A DNA stretch of 33,853 nt from an uncultured Gemmatimonadota bacterium (lineage in GTDB: Bacteria; Gemmatimonadota; Gemmatimonadetes; Gemmatimonadales; Gemmatimonadaceae): the NCBI GenBank assembly GCA_946478895.1, contig CAMLDY010000019.1, forward strand, positions 1 through 33,853. The letters are read 5' to 3'. The notes beneath the pieces are model-generated. The model did not search any database. It saw only the letters and a list, made by a program, of their open reading frames with translations, and was not told the origin of the DNA. A program made the position numbers and the translations under genes. Position 1 is the stretch's first letter; each line of letters opens with the position of its first letter. Below are positions 16,190 to 23,532 of this stretch, piece after piece.

Positions 16190-16633
16190 ATGAAGGCCCG
16201 CACCAAATTCATCATCGGTGGCGCGCTCGTGATTGGAACCGCGAGTTATCTCGCCGCGAGCGCCATCCGTGATACCGGGGTCTATTACCTGACTCCGGCC
16301 GAGCTGTCGGCCAAGACCCACACCGACCCGACGTTTTATGAGACGGGCGTCAAGGTTGGCGCGAGAGTCGTGAACGGGTCGATCGTGCGCGAGCCGGGCG
16401 GCAGGCAGGTCGAGTTCAAGATGACCGACGGCGCGCAGACGTACAACGTGGTGTACCGCGGCATCACTCCCGACACTTTCACCGACGGCGTCGATGTCGT
16501 CGTCGAGGGCCGGCTTGGCCGCGACAATACCTTCCGCGCCACGACGCTGCTTGCCAAGTGCGCGTCACGTTACGAGAACGCGCCCGAGAAGTACAAGCAG
16601 ACCCCGGGTTACAAGGCCGACCAGCGCGCCTAG
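16190..16633 (+). CDS. ccmE: Cytochrome c maturation haem chaperone CcmE, CxxxY type
   Basis: A 147-residue periplasmic haem chaperone anchored by one N-terminal helix (residues 7-26). It takes haem from the CcmABCD complex and delivers it to the CcmF/H lyase. The OB-fold is recognisable: VYYLTPAEL (31-39), VKVGARVVNGSI, VVYRGITPDTFTDG (88-100), VVVEGRLG, LLAKCASRY. In classical CcmE the haem-binding residue is His in an HxxxY motif (LAKHDENY in E. coli); here it is Cys124 in CASRY (124-128), that is, the CxxxY variant. It lies alone on the plus strand, three bases from the end of the convergent decarboxylase gene; the next ccm gene in the same direction is ccmF at 18385. No ccmABCD is in the window. 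Confidence 0.93.
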   Translation: MKARTKFIIGGALVIGTASYLAASAIRDTGVYYLTPAELSAKTHTDPTFYETGVKVGARVVNGSIVREPGGRQVEFKMTDGAQTYNVVYRGITPDTFTDGVDVVVEGRLGRDNTFRATTLLAKCASRYENAPEKYKQTPGYKADQRA

Positions 16634-16636
16634 CGC

Positions 16637-18196
16637 TCAGGTGATCGCGGCAACCTGCTCCTTGAGGAGTCGCAGTGCAAGATCGATGTCGCGGCGGTGG
16701 GTGCGAAAGCCGAGTGCCGCCATCCTGATGGTGAACTTTCCGTCGAGCACTGTCGTCGACATGAAGATGCGACCGTCCTTTCGTAGCGCGTCGGCGATCC
16801 GTCGGTTCATCTGATCGACATCCCCGGCAGCCGCGTCGCGCGGATTCCAGCGAAAGGTGACGATCGACAGATCGGGCGCCGGGCCCGTCTCGAAGCCTAG
16901 CTCTCGGACTTCGTCGTAGAAGTATCGGGCGAGGAGTAGCTTTTCCTCGAGCGCAGCGCGAAACGGCTTGAGACCGGCGAGCATCAGCGGCAGCCACATT
17001 CGCAGACCCCGGAAATGCTTGGTGAGCTCGGGAGAGAGATCGGCGGGGGAGAGTACACCCGCCTCGCGCACCGCGTCCTGCATGTAGTTGCCTGAATAGT
17101 TGTTGCTCGCCTCGAGCAGCTTCGCGTCGCGGACAATCACCATTCCCGATCCCCACGGCAGAAAGAGTCCCTTGTGCGGATCGAGTACCGCGGAGTCGGA
17201 GCGCTCGATACCGCGCAGGATCTCGCGACCGTGTTCGGTGAGCAGAAAGAATCCGCCGTACGCCGCGTCGACGTGGAACCAGCACGATTCTTTGTCGGCG
17301 ACGGCGGCGATGTCGTGCAGCGGATCGACTGCACCGGTGTCGGTGGCGCCCGCCGCGGCCGCGATCAGCCATGGCTTGAGTCCAGCGGCGCGGTCAGCGG
17401 CGATCGCCTGCGCCAATGCATCGACGCGCATCCGATAACGATCATCGACAGGCACCGAACGGATCTGTGCCTCAGCGAGCCCGGCGACGCGCAGCGCTTT
17501 CTGAATCGAGTGGTGCGCCTGGTCGGTGAGGTACACGACGGCGCGCGGATAGTCGGCGCTGGTGAGGTGGTGCGCGTCGCGCGCGGTAGTGATGGCAATG
17601 AGGTTCGCGATGCTGCCGCCGGAGGCAATGTTGCCCGCTGCTGTCGGTGGATATCCGGCGAGATCCGCGACCCAGCGGATCAGCATGTTCTCCATTCGCA
17701 CCGCGCCGGGTCCGGCGAAAAAAACTCCGGCGTACTTGTCGGTGACCGCCGCGAGGTAGTCGCCGAGCGCCGATTGATAGAGACCGCCGCCGGGGATGTA
17801 GGCGAGGTATCCGGGGGAGGCCGGATGTCCGCCGGGCTGGATCACCTCGCGCTCGAGCACGCCGAGCAACGTCGCCGCGTCTCGGGCGTGCTCGGAGATC
17901 GGGAGGTCGAGCAGGCCGCTTCCTTTAGAGTCGCTCTCGACGAATGCGCGCTGGCTGTCGATGCGTCGCAAAAACCGCTCGGCCGCGGCGAAGATCAGCG
18001 CGCGCAGCTTCTTGCGCCGATTGGCACCCGGATCCAGCGGCTGCGCCGCGCGCTCGAGCTGGCGGAGCTGGAGGAGGAGGGAGTCTCGTTCGGAGGTAAT
18101 GATGGCGGAGGGAGGGTACGGGGTTAATCGCGTAACTATAATCGGCGAAGGGCTCGGCGGGGGCGAGGAGGATCGAGTATTCCGAACCAACTGCAT
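16637..18196 (-). CDS. PLP-dependent (aromatic-L-amino-acid-type) decarboxylase
   Basis: A group II pyridoxal-phosphate decarboxylase of about 519 residues. The PLP lysine is in DPHKGLFLPWG (Lys342), the PLP-pairing aspartate in FHVDAAYGG (Asp310) and the ring-stacking histidine in QAHHSIQKA (about 228). The substrate may be an aromatic amino acid (Trp, Tyr, DOPA) or a related one and cannot be fixed from sequence. Start choice is difficult: ATG 18196 (or TTG 18202) lies within the long inverted repeat 18167-18343, and the first 35 or so residues are Pro/Ser/Arg-rich and not family-like. Homology starts near SERDSLLLQLRQLE, with no ordinary start codon just before it. It is inserted between ccmE and ccmF in opposite orientation, suggesting later arrival. 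Confidence 0.9.
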   Translation of the reverse strand: MQLVRNTRSSSPPPSPSPIIVTRLTPYPPSAIITSERDSLLLQLRQLERAAQPLDPGANRRKKLRALIFAAAERFLRRIDSQRAFVESDSKGSGLLDLPISEHARDAATLLGVLEREVIQPGGHPASPGYLAYIPGGGLYQSALGDYLAAVTDKYAGVFFAGPGAVRMENMLIRWVADLAGYPPTAAGNIASGGSIANLIAITTARDAHHLTSADYPRAVVYLTDQAHHSIQKALRVAGLAEAQIRSVPVDDRYRMRVDALAQAIAADRAAGLKPWLIAAAAGATDTGAVDPLHDIAAVADKESCWFHVDAAYGGFFLLTEHGREILRGIERSDSAVLDPHKGLFLPWGSGMVIVRDAKLLEASNNYSGNYMQDAVREAGVLSPADLSPELTKHFRGLRMWLPLMLAGLKPFRAALEEKLLLARYFYDEVRELGFETGPAPDLSIVTFRWNPRDAAAGDVDQMNRRIADALRKDGRIFMSTTVLDGKFTIRMAALGFRTHRRDIDLALRLLKEQVAAIT

Positions 18197-18343
18197 CGAC
18201 AATCGCGGACTGATCGAGCATCGAGGAAGAGAACCACTGCGGACAATCCTCGATAGTCCTCGGTAGCCCTCGATGGTCCGCGTCCGCGATCCTCGATCAG
18301 TTCGGACTCGTCGATGCCCTTAGTCCGGAATACTCGATCCTCC
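18167..18343. repeat. Long inverted repeat upstream of ccmF
   Basis: GGAGGATCGAGTATTCCG at 18167-18184 is perfectly complementary to the sequence at 18326-18343. Inside, further blocks pair in order: GCATCGAC, CTGATCGAG and a GCGGAC/GTCCGC core, so the 177-bp element can fold almost end to end. It fills the divergent gap between the decarboxylase and ccmF; its left arm contains the decarboxylase start codons, and its right arm ends just before the possible ccmF -10 site. It is unrelated in sequence to the pair at 23243 and 28657. Confidence 0.85.
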
Positions 18344-18346
18344 TAC

Positions 18347-18352
18347 TATATT
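18347..18352 (+). promoter_or_regulatory. Possible -10 element of ccmF
   Basis: TATATT lies directly after the right arm of the long inverted repeat and about 33 bases before the GTG start of ccmF. The matching -35 region would fall inside the repeat arm. The hexamer matches five of six consensus bases; the call is otherwise unsupported. Confidence 0.3.
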
Positions 18353-18384
18353 CTTTGCGTGACCTCCAGCATCATCAATCTCTC

Positions 18385-20427
18385 GTGATCCTTATTGGTG
18401 AACTGTCCCTTTGGGTCGCCCTCTTGATGGCGACCTGGGGCGCAACGGTGTCGTTCGCCGGCGGACAGATGCGGCGCACCGATCTCGTCGAAAGCGGCGC
18501 GCGCGCTCTCTACGCGACCCTCGCAATGGTGATCCTCGCGTCGCTCGGACTATGGACGGCGCTCCTCACCCACGACTTCTCGATCAAGTACGTCGCGTCG
18601 TTCACCAGCGCCAACCTGCCCAAGGTCTATACGATCACCGCGTTCTGGGGCGGGCAGTCGGGATCGCTGCTCTTCTGGGCGCTGATTCTTTCGATCTACA
18701 CGGCGATCACTCTGTGGACCAATCGCGCGCGCAACCGCGAGCTGATGCCGTACGTGGCCGGCACCCTCGCGCTGATCCTCGTTTTCTTCCTCGCGACGAT
18801 CTGCCTCGGCTCCAATCCTTTCGAGCGCCTCGACTTCATCCCCGCCGACGGGCGCGGACTCAATCCGCAGCTCCAGAATCCGGGCATGGCGATCCACCCG
18901 CCGAATCTCTACCTCGGCTACGTCGGCACGTCGATTCCGTTTGCGTTCGCGATCGCGGCGCTGTTGACGCGGCGCCTCGACGCGGAATGGCTCGCCGCGG
19001 TGCGGCGCTGGGCGCTGCTCGCCTGGTTCTTCAACACCGTGGGCATCGTGCTGGGAATGTGGTGGGCATACGTCGAGCTTGGCTGGGGCGGCTACTGGGC
19101 CTGGGATCCGGTCGAGAACGCGTCGCTCCTCCCATGGCTGGTGAACACCGCGTTCCTGCATTCGATCATGGTGCAGGAGAAGCGAGGGATGCTGCGCAAA
19201 TGGAACGTGACGCTGGTCGTATCCGCGTTCCTGCTCTCGATCTTCGGCACCTTCATCACCCGCAGCGGAGTGATCTCCAGCGTCCACTCCTTCGCGCAGT
19301 CACCGGTCGGCAAATGGTTCGCCGCCTTTCTGATTCTGTCGATCGTGGTCACCGCTTATCTCGTCTCGACCAGACTTCAGGACCTCCGCTCCAACGTTGA
19401 GCTCGAGAGCATGATCAGCAGGGAAGCCGCATTCCTTTACAACAATCTGATTCTTGTCGGGATCGCGTTCTCGGTGTTGTGGGGCACACTGTTCCCGATC
19501 ATCAGTGAAGCCGTGCGGGGCAACAAGATCACCGTCGGGCCGCCGTTCTTCAACACCGTCAACATTCCGCTCGGACTCTTGCTGTTGTTGCTGACGGGCA
19601 TCGGTCCGCTGATCGCGTGGCGGCGCGCATCGGTCGCCAATCTCAGGCGACAGTTTCTGACGCCCGTCGCGGTCGCCGTCACCGCCGGCATCCTCTGCCT
19701 CGCGCTCGGCGTTCACAATCTCGCCGCGCTGCTGTCGTATACGTTCGGCGCGCTGGTCGTCGCGACCATCGTCCAGGAGTTCTACAAGGGCATCAACGCG
19801 CGCCACAGGATGTACGGCGAATCACGGATCGTCGCCTTCCCGCGGCTGATCGCGCGCAACCGCAGACGCTACGGCGGCTACATCGTCCACCTTGGCGTCG
19901 TCGTCGTTTTCGCCGCGTTCGCGGGACTCGCGTTCAAGCGCGAGTTCGATCTCAACTTGAGTGCCGGTGATACGAAGGTCGTCACCGATGCGTGGGGACA
20001 TAAGTGGAGCTTCCTCAGCCAGGGAATCTCGCGGTACAACGTTCTGAATCGTGAAGTGACTGCCATCGCACTCGATGTCACTCGCGACGGCAAGTCAGAG
20101 GGAGTTATCACCAGCGAGAAGCGCCAGCACGTCGATTCGCGCGGATCACCGACCTTCGAGCCTTCGACTGAAGTCGGAATCAAGGGATCGTTCAAGCAGG
20201 ATGTCTACGTCGTGCTCGCCGGTGTGCGCGGGGCGGACGGCGCCGAGATCCGGGTGACCTTCAATCCGCTGGTGCGATGGGTCTGGCTCGGCGGCGCGTT
20301 GATGGCGTTCGGCGGTCTGGTGGTGATGTGGCCGGCTGCTGACCGGCAGCGGGTGCGCGCGGGATACGCGGCGGTCCTCAAGCCGCACCCTGTCGGCGAG
20401 CGCGTCCCCGACCTCGTTGGAGCGTGA
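18385..20427 (+). CDS. ccmF: Cytochrome c haem lyase subunit CcmF
   Basis: A 680-residue polytopic protein of the CcmF/CcsA haem-handling family, which with CcmH attaches haem to apocytochrome c outside the inner membrane. The tryptophan-rich WWD domain is clear (WGGYWAWDPVENAS, about 234-247), and conserved His-containing loops are present (AIHPPNLYLGY near 170; SGVISSVHSFAQSPVG near 292). About 14 membrane helices are visible, with a periplasmic domain near the C terminus. I chose GTG 18385 (MILIGELSLWVALL) because CcmF normally starts with a short segment before the first helix; a TTG at 18355 would add ten residues. The stop lies four bases before the ccmH-like ATG, so they form an operon. 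Confidence 0.95.
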   Translation: MILIGELSLWVALLMATWGATVSFAGGQMRRTDLVESGARALYATLAMVILASLGLWTALLTHDFSIKYVASFTSANLPKVYTITAFWGGQSGSLLFWALILSIYTAITLWTNRARNRELMPYVAGTLALILVFFLATICLGSNPFERLDFIPADGRGLNPQLQNPGMAIHPPNLYLGYVGTSIPFAFAIAALLTRRLDAEWLAAVRRWALLAWFFNTVGIVLGMWWAYVELGWGGYWAWDPVENASLLPWLVNTAFLHSIMVQEKRGMLRKWNVTLVVSAFLLSIFGTFITRSGVISSVHSFAQSPVGKWFAAFLILSIVVTAYLVSTRLQDLRSNVELESMISREAAFLYNNLILVGIAFSVLWGTLFPIISEAVRGNKITVGPPFFNTVNIPLGLLLLLLTGIGPLIAWRRASVANLRRQFLTPVAVAVTAGILCLALGVHNLAALLSYTFGALVVATIVQEFYKGINARHRMYGESRIVAFPRLIARNRRRYGGYIVHLGVVVVFAAFAGLAFKREFDLNLSAGDTKVVTDAWGHKWSFLSQGISRYNVLNREVTAIALDVTRDGKSEGVITSEKRQHVDSRGSPTFEPSTEVGIKGSFKQDVYVVLAGVRGADGAEIRVTFNPLVRWVWLGGALMAFGGLVVMWPAADRQRVRAGYAAVLKPHPVGERVPDLVGA

Positions 20428-20431
20428 GCCG

Positions 20432-21016
20432 ATGAAGCGTCGCGAATTTCTGTTGGCAGTGCCGGCCCTCGGTTTGGGAGCAGCGATGTTTCCGCGCCGA
20501 CTCGCGGCTGCGCAGGCGGTGCAGACATTCAACGGACCCATGGCCGACGCCAACGAGGTCTATCGTCCTGTGACTTTGCCCGCAAAAGCTGGTGCATCGG
20601 CGTCGATGTCCGACGCCCAGCGCGACGACCTCGAGCACAAGCTCCACTGCCAGTGTGGGTGCAATCTCGACGTGTACACCTGCCGCACCACCGATTTCGC
20701 CTGCAGCGTTTCTCCCGCGATGCACGCCGACGTGATGGGGCTCGTCTCCGGCGGCTATGGCGCTGACGAGATTCTCGCTGCCTTCAAGTCCGTGTATGGC
20801 GAGAAGGTGCTGATGGCCCCCGGAAAAAGCGGCTTCAATCTGGTCGGCTATACGATGCCGTTCATCGCACTGGGCGGCGGCGCGGTTCTGGTGACGGCGC
20901 TGATCAAACGCTGGAAGGCGCGCGCGCCGGTCGCGGTCGCGAGGCCGGCTCACTACGTGGACGCGTCGGAGGGCGAGCTCGCCGCGCTCGATGCGGCGGT
21001 GCGGCGCGACGGGTGA
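20432..21016 (+). CDS. CcmH-like thiol-oxidoreductase, CxCxC variant
   Basis: A 194-residue protein in the place of CcmH/CycL, which reduces apocytochrome CXXCH thiols for haem attachment. The leader MKRREFLLAVPALGLGAAMF has a twin-arginine-like RREFL. A soluble domain (about 55-130) carries a cysteine cluster LHCQCGCNLDVYTC (C73, C75, C77, C84; C91 follows) where classical CcmH has a single CXXC, then MHADVMGLVSGGYGADEILAAFKSVYGEKVLMAP, which matches CcmH well. One membrane helix (about 136-158) and a cytoplasmic tail complete it. ATG 20432 is preferred over TTG 20417 for the leader and its GGAG. It overlaps the next gene by four bases. Confidence 0.87.
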   Translation: MKRREFLLAVPALGLGAAMFPRRLAAAQAVQTFNGPMADANEVYRPVTLPAKAGASASMSDAQRDDLEHKLHCQCGCNLDVYTCRTTDFACSVSPAMHADVMGLVSGGYGADEILAAFKSVYGEKVLMAPGKSGFNLVGYTMPFIALGGGAVLVTALIKRWKARAPVAVARPAHYVDASEGELAALDAAVRRDG

Positions 21017-21345
21017 CTGCGCTCCTGATCGGCACGGCTCTGGCCGTCGCTTCGCTCTGCTACGTTTTGTATCCGCTCTACCGTGCGGGAGTCGCGCCCG
21101 CCCCACGGGCAACCCAGCGCAAAGCGCGCACGTCGCCGGCTGTCGACGCGTTGCGTGAGCTCGAGTTCGATCGCCAGACGGGCAAAATCTCCGACGGCGA
21201 CTATGAATCCCTCAAAGCCCGATACACGGCGCAGGCACTGACCGCGATGCGCGCCGGCAATGCTCCGGTATGCGAGAAGTGCGGTCCACGACCCGAGGCC
21301 GACGCGGAGTATTGCTCGCGCTGCGGAGCCACTCTGGTCGCTTAG
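21013..21345 (+). CDS. CcmI-like membrane protein with C-terminal zinc ribbon
   Basis: A 110-residue protein starting at GTG 21013, overlapping the ccmH-like stop as GTGA. An N-terminal helix (TALLIGTALAVASLCYVLYPLY) is followed by a basic linker and the segment ALRELEFDRQTGKISDGDYESLKARY, which matches the short conserved region of CcmI and related cytochrome c biogenesis proteins. The end is a zinc-ribbon: CEKCG at about 87-91, then CSRCG at about 103-107. It is the last gene of the ccmF operon. Zinc binding is inferred from cysteine spacing. Confidence 0.82.
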   Translation: MTALLIGTALAVASLCYVLYPLYRAGVAPAPRATQRKARTSPAVDALRELEFDRQTGKISDGDYESLKARYTAQALTAMRAGNAPVCEKCGPRPEADAEYCSRCGATLVA

Positions 21346-21364
21346 GTCGGGCCCGAACTGTCGG

Positions 21365-21397
21365 TTTCATATCACCGCACTGCCACTTTCATATCAC
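21365..21397. repeat. Direct repeat TTTCATATCAC x2, 22 bp apart
   Basis: Two perfect copies of TTTCATATCAC start at 21365 and 21387, two helical turns apart, in the 170-bp gap before the cyclopropane synthase gene. They are strikingly A/T-rich for this genome and lie about 50 bp upstream of a TTGACG -35-like hexamer, so they may be a regulator-binding site. Confidence 0.55.
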
Positions 21398-21444
21398 TTT
21401 TGGGCTCCGTTTCCCGTAAAAGCGTCCCGGCCAGCAGTTTCCTC

Positions 21445-21475
21445 TTGACGCTTTCGCCGGGGTGACAGACACTAT
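21445..21475 (+). promoter_or_regulatory. Possible promoter of the cyclopropane synthase gene
   Basis: TTGACG at 21445-21450 is a five-of-six match to a sigma-70 -35 box. A weak CACTAT lies 19 bases downstream (21470-21475). The spacing is longer than usual, so the -10 assignment is uncertain; the gene starts at 21516. Confidence 0.35.
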
Positions 21476-21515
21476 GCGCTCCCGGCGTTATCGGTCTCCC
21501 AAACCCATCCCATAG

Positions 21516-22946
21516 ATGTCGCAGCCGCAGCGCATAGATCCCGTCCTCCAGTCTCCGGCTGCGAAAGCGGAGTCGGGTCAGGTTACGGGCTATGCGCCAA
21601 CCGACCGCGCGATCCCGGCGACTCTCGCGGTGCTCGACCAGGTTTTCGGTCCGTCTGCCGACCGCACCTACGACATCCGACTTTGGGACGGAACCGTCAC
21701 CGAAGGGACCTGCCGTCCGCGCGCGGACTTCTCGCTCCACATCCGCCGACGCGGCGCGCTGCGGCGGATGCTCCTGCCTCCGTCGGAGCTGTCGATCGTC
21801 GAGGCCTTCATCTCCAACGACATCGACATCGAGGGCAACGTCGAATCAGCGATGGGACTCGGCGATGCGATCGGCCAGCGCATTCAGTCGGCTGGCGCCC
21901 TTCTGAGATTGATTCCAGCCATTCTCGCACTGCCTCGCGACGACGAAGTCGCTCCGCTTGCGGAGAGCCGCTACTCGCGGTCGCTGCGGTTGCTGACGCC
22001 GCGTGCGCGCCGGAGCACCGAATCGGAGATCCAGTTCCATTACGATGTCGGCAACGACTTCTACGCGCTCTGGCTCGACCCGAGCATGCTCTACACCTGC
22101 GCATATTTCCGGAGCGAGTCCGACGATCTCGCGACGGCTCAGATCAACAAGATCGATCACATCTGCCGCAAGCTGCGTTTGCGTCCCGGCGACCGCTTGC
22201 TCGACATTGGTTGCGGGTGGGGCGGATTGGTGATGCACGCCGCCGAACACTACGGCGCCCGCGCGACCGGCATCACTTTGAGCTCCGCGCAAGCGATTCA
22301 TGCCCAGGCGAAGATCACCGAGCGTGGTTTGAGTGACACGTGCAAAGTCCAGATGATGGATTTTCGGGACCTGCCTGCTAATGCGCGGTTCGACAAAATC
22401 AGCTCGGTGGGAGTGACCGAGCACGTGCCCGAGAATCAACAGCCGCTGTATTTCGCGCGGGCGTTTCAGGCACTGGAGCCGGGCGGGCTTTTCCTGAATC
22501 ACTGCGAGGTCAGTCTCAGGGCTGCCCGCCGCGCCAACACCCTTGGCGAACGGTTCGGGCGCTGGCTGTGGAAGCGGGACCAGTTCATCGACAAGTACGT
22601 CTTCCCCGACGCGCGTCTGGTCGCGTTTGGGAGCATCGTCAGGAGCGCCGAATCGGTTGGATTCGAGGTCCGGGACGTGGAAAGCCTCCGGGAGCACTAC
22701 ATGATGACCCTGAGGATCTGGTTGCGGGGACTCGAGAAACGCCGGGCCGAGGCGATCCGATTGGTCGGGGAACGTACGTATCGGGTCTGGCGCCTCTACA
22801 TGTCGGCGGGCGCGTACGGTTTTCGCACTGCAGGAATCAACATCGTCCAGACACTTCTCTCCAAGCCGACCCCGGAGGGGATCGCAGGGGTCCCGCTGAC
22901 GCGAGACGACCTATATCGAAGCAACTCAAACGCAATAGGGAGCTAA
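21516..22946 (+). CDS. cfa: Cyclopropane-fatty-acyl-phospholipid synthase
   Basis: A 476-residue SAM-dependent enzyme that adds a methylene group across the double bond of unsaturated acyl chains in membrane phospholipids. The N-terminal half (about 50-160) is the lipid-binding domain typical of Cfa. The catalytic half has HYDVGNDFYALWLDP (175-189), the SAM-binding LDIGCGWGGL (229-238), ATGITLS (250-256) and SVGVTEHVPE (297-306), followed by a C-terminal helical region with WRLYMSAGAYGF. It is somewhat longer than E. coli Cfa because of an N-terminal extension. No clear Shine-Dalgarno precedes ATG 21516. It is followed seven bases later by a small conserved-looking gene. Confidence 0.93.
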   Translation: MSQPQRIDPVLQSPAAKAESGQVTGYAPTDRAIPATLAVLDQVFGPSADRTYDIRLWDGTVTEGTCRPRADFSLHIRRRGALRRMLLPPSELSIVEAFISNDIDIEGNVESAMGLGDAIGQRIQSAGALLRLIPAILALPRDDEVAPLAESRYSRSLRLLTPRARRSTESEIQFHYDVGNDFYALWLDPSMLYTCAYFRSESDDLATAQINKIDHICRKLRLRPGDRLLDIGCGWGGLVMHAAEHYGARATGITLSSAQAIHAQAKITERGLSDTCKVQMMDFRDLPANARFDKISSVGVTEHVPENQQPLYFARAFQALEPGGLFLNHCEVSLRAARRANTLGERFGRWLWKRDQFIDKYVFPDARLVAFGSIVRSAESVGFEVRDVESLREHYMMTLRIWLRGLEKRRAEAIRLVGERTYRVWRLYMSAGAYGFRTAGINIVQTLLSKPTPEGIAGVPLTRDDLYRSNSNAIGS

Positions 22947-22953
22947 GGGTCCA

Positions 22954-23241
22954 ATGGCAGTCCGCGACATAGTCGACGAAAGTGGAACGAGGTGGCGAGT
23001 GTGGCAGGTTGCGCGCTCCGCGATCCACCCCAAAACCGCAGCCGAAGATTTCCTCGGCGACTACAGCGACGGTTGGCTGTGCTTCGAGTGCGCCAACCAG
23101 CGTCGCCGGCTTGCGCACTTCCCCCAGGATTGGGACCGGATGTCGGACAAGGAAGTGCTGAACCTTCTGGCGAAGGCGGCGGTTGTCCCAGTCCGCAGCA
23201 CCAGGACACCGCCCAAGCCGGGGGATGCTGCTTCTCCGTAG
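22954..23241 (+). CDS. Small hypothetical protein
   Basis: A 95-residue acidic-to-neutral protein with no signal peptide. It has a compact Trp-rich core: DESGTRWRVWQVARS, DGWLCFECANQRRRLAHFPQDW and MSDKEVLNLLAKA. The pattern of a GWL-FE strand followed by RRL and a W-containing turn recalls small proteins I associate with Gemmatimonadota genomes; no function is known to me. AAGGG lies five bases before the ATG. It begins seven bases after cfa and is probably co-transcribed. Its stop is immediately followed by the hairpin repeat at 23243. Confidence 0.78.
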   Translation: MAVRDIVDESGTRWRVWQVARSAIHPKTAAEDFLGDYSDGWLCFECANQRRRLAHFPQDWDRMSDKEVLNLLAKAAVVPVRSTRTPPKPGDAASP

Positions 23242-23242
23242 C

Positions 23243-23470
23243 CTCGGGGTCTGAGACCTGGGCGCTTCGGCGGGCCACCACATGAAAGGACGCTGGCAGC
23301 CGCGAGCTTAACAGCTGCTAGCCGACAGCTCTCGGGAAGCATCGCGTCTCGTCGTCTGAGTCCGCGATTGATCGCGCGAAAGGACGCAGACGTGTGGGCT
23401 GTTGGCATAGCTGCTGTAAAGCTTGCAGCTGCCCCTTCAGTATTGTTAGATGCCAGCCGAAGCGCCGCCG
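23243..23470. repeat. Long hairpin repeat, copy A (upstream of the TonB receptor gene)
   Basis: About 228 bp with near end-to-end self-complementarity. GCGCTTCGGC near the left end pairs with GCCGAAGCGC at the right; GGCAGCCGCGAGCTTAACAGC pairs with GCTGTAAAGCTTGCAGCTGCC; GCCGACAGC pairs with GCTGTTGGC; and a CGTCTG/CAGACG core lies near the centre. The left arm and right arm are each clearly homologous to copy B at 28657-28975. It fills most of the 291-bp gap 23242-23532; the remaining 60 bp before the receptor ATG shows a GCC-rich run and nothing else recognisable. Confidence 0.88.
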
Positions 23471-23532
23471 CCGCCCCTACGCCGACGGACTCTGGCAACC
23501 AATCCCGACCCGCCCGCGTCCAAGTATTCGTT

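Noticed and set aside
21346..21515. Possible small gene or terminator between the ccm operon and cfa
   Set aside because: No open frame with a ribosome-binding site and no stable GC hairpin followed by a T run; only the direct repeat and a promoter-like hexamer are visible.
23305..23455. Integron attC site: GCTTAAC (RYYYAAC) and GTTAGAT (GTTRRRY) in hairpin copy A, GTTAGAC in copy B
   Set aside because: The two core-like heptamers do not pair with each other; GCTTAAC pairs with GTAAAGC instead, pairing extends beyond the GTTRRRY, the element is longer than normal attC sites, and no integrase is present. A scan with an attC covariance model would settle it.
23368..23532. Earlier start of the TonB receptor frame
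   Set aside because: The added 55 residues are encoded by the hairpin repeat and precede a normal signal peptide at 23533.
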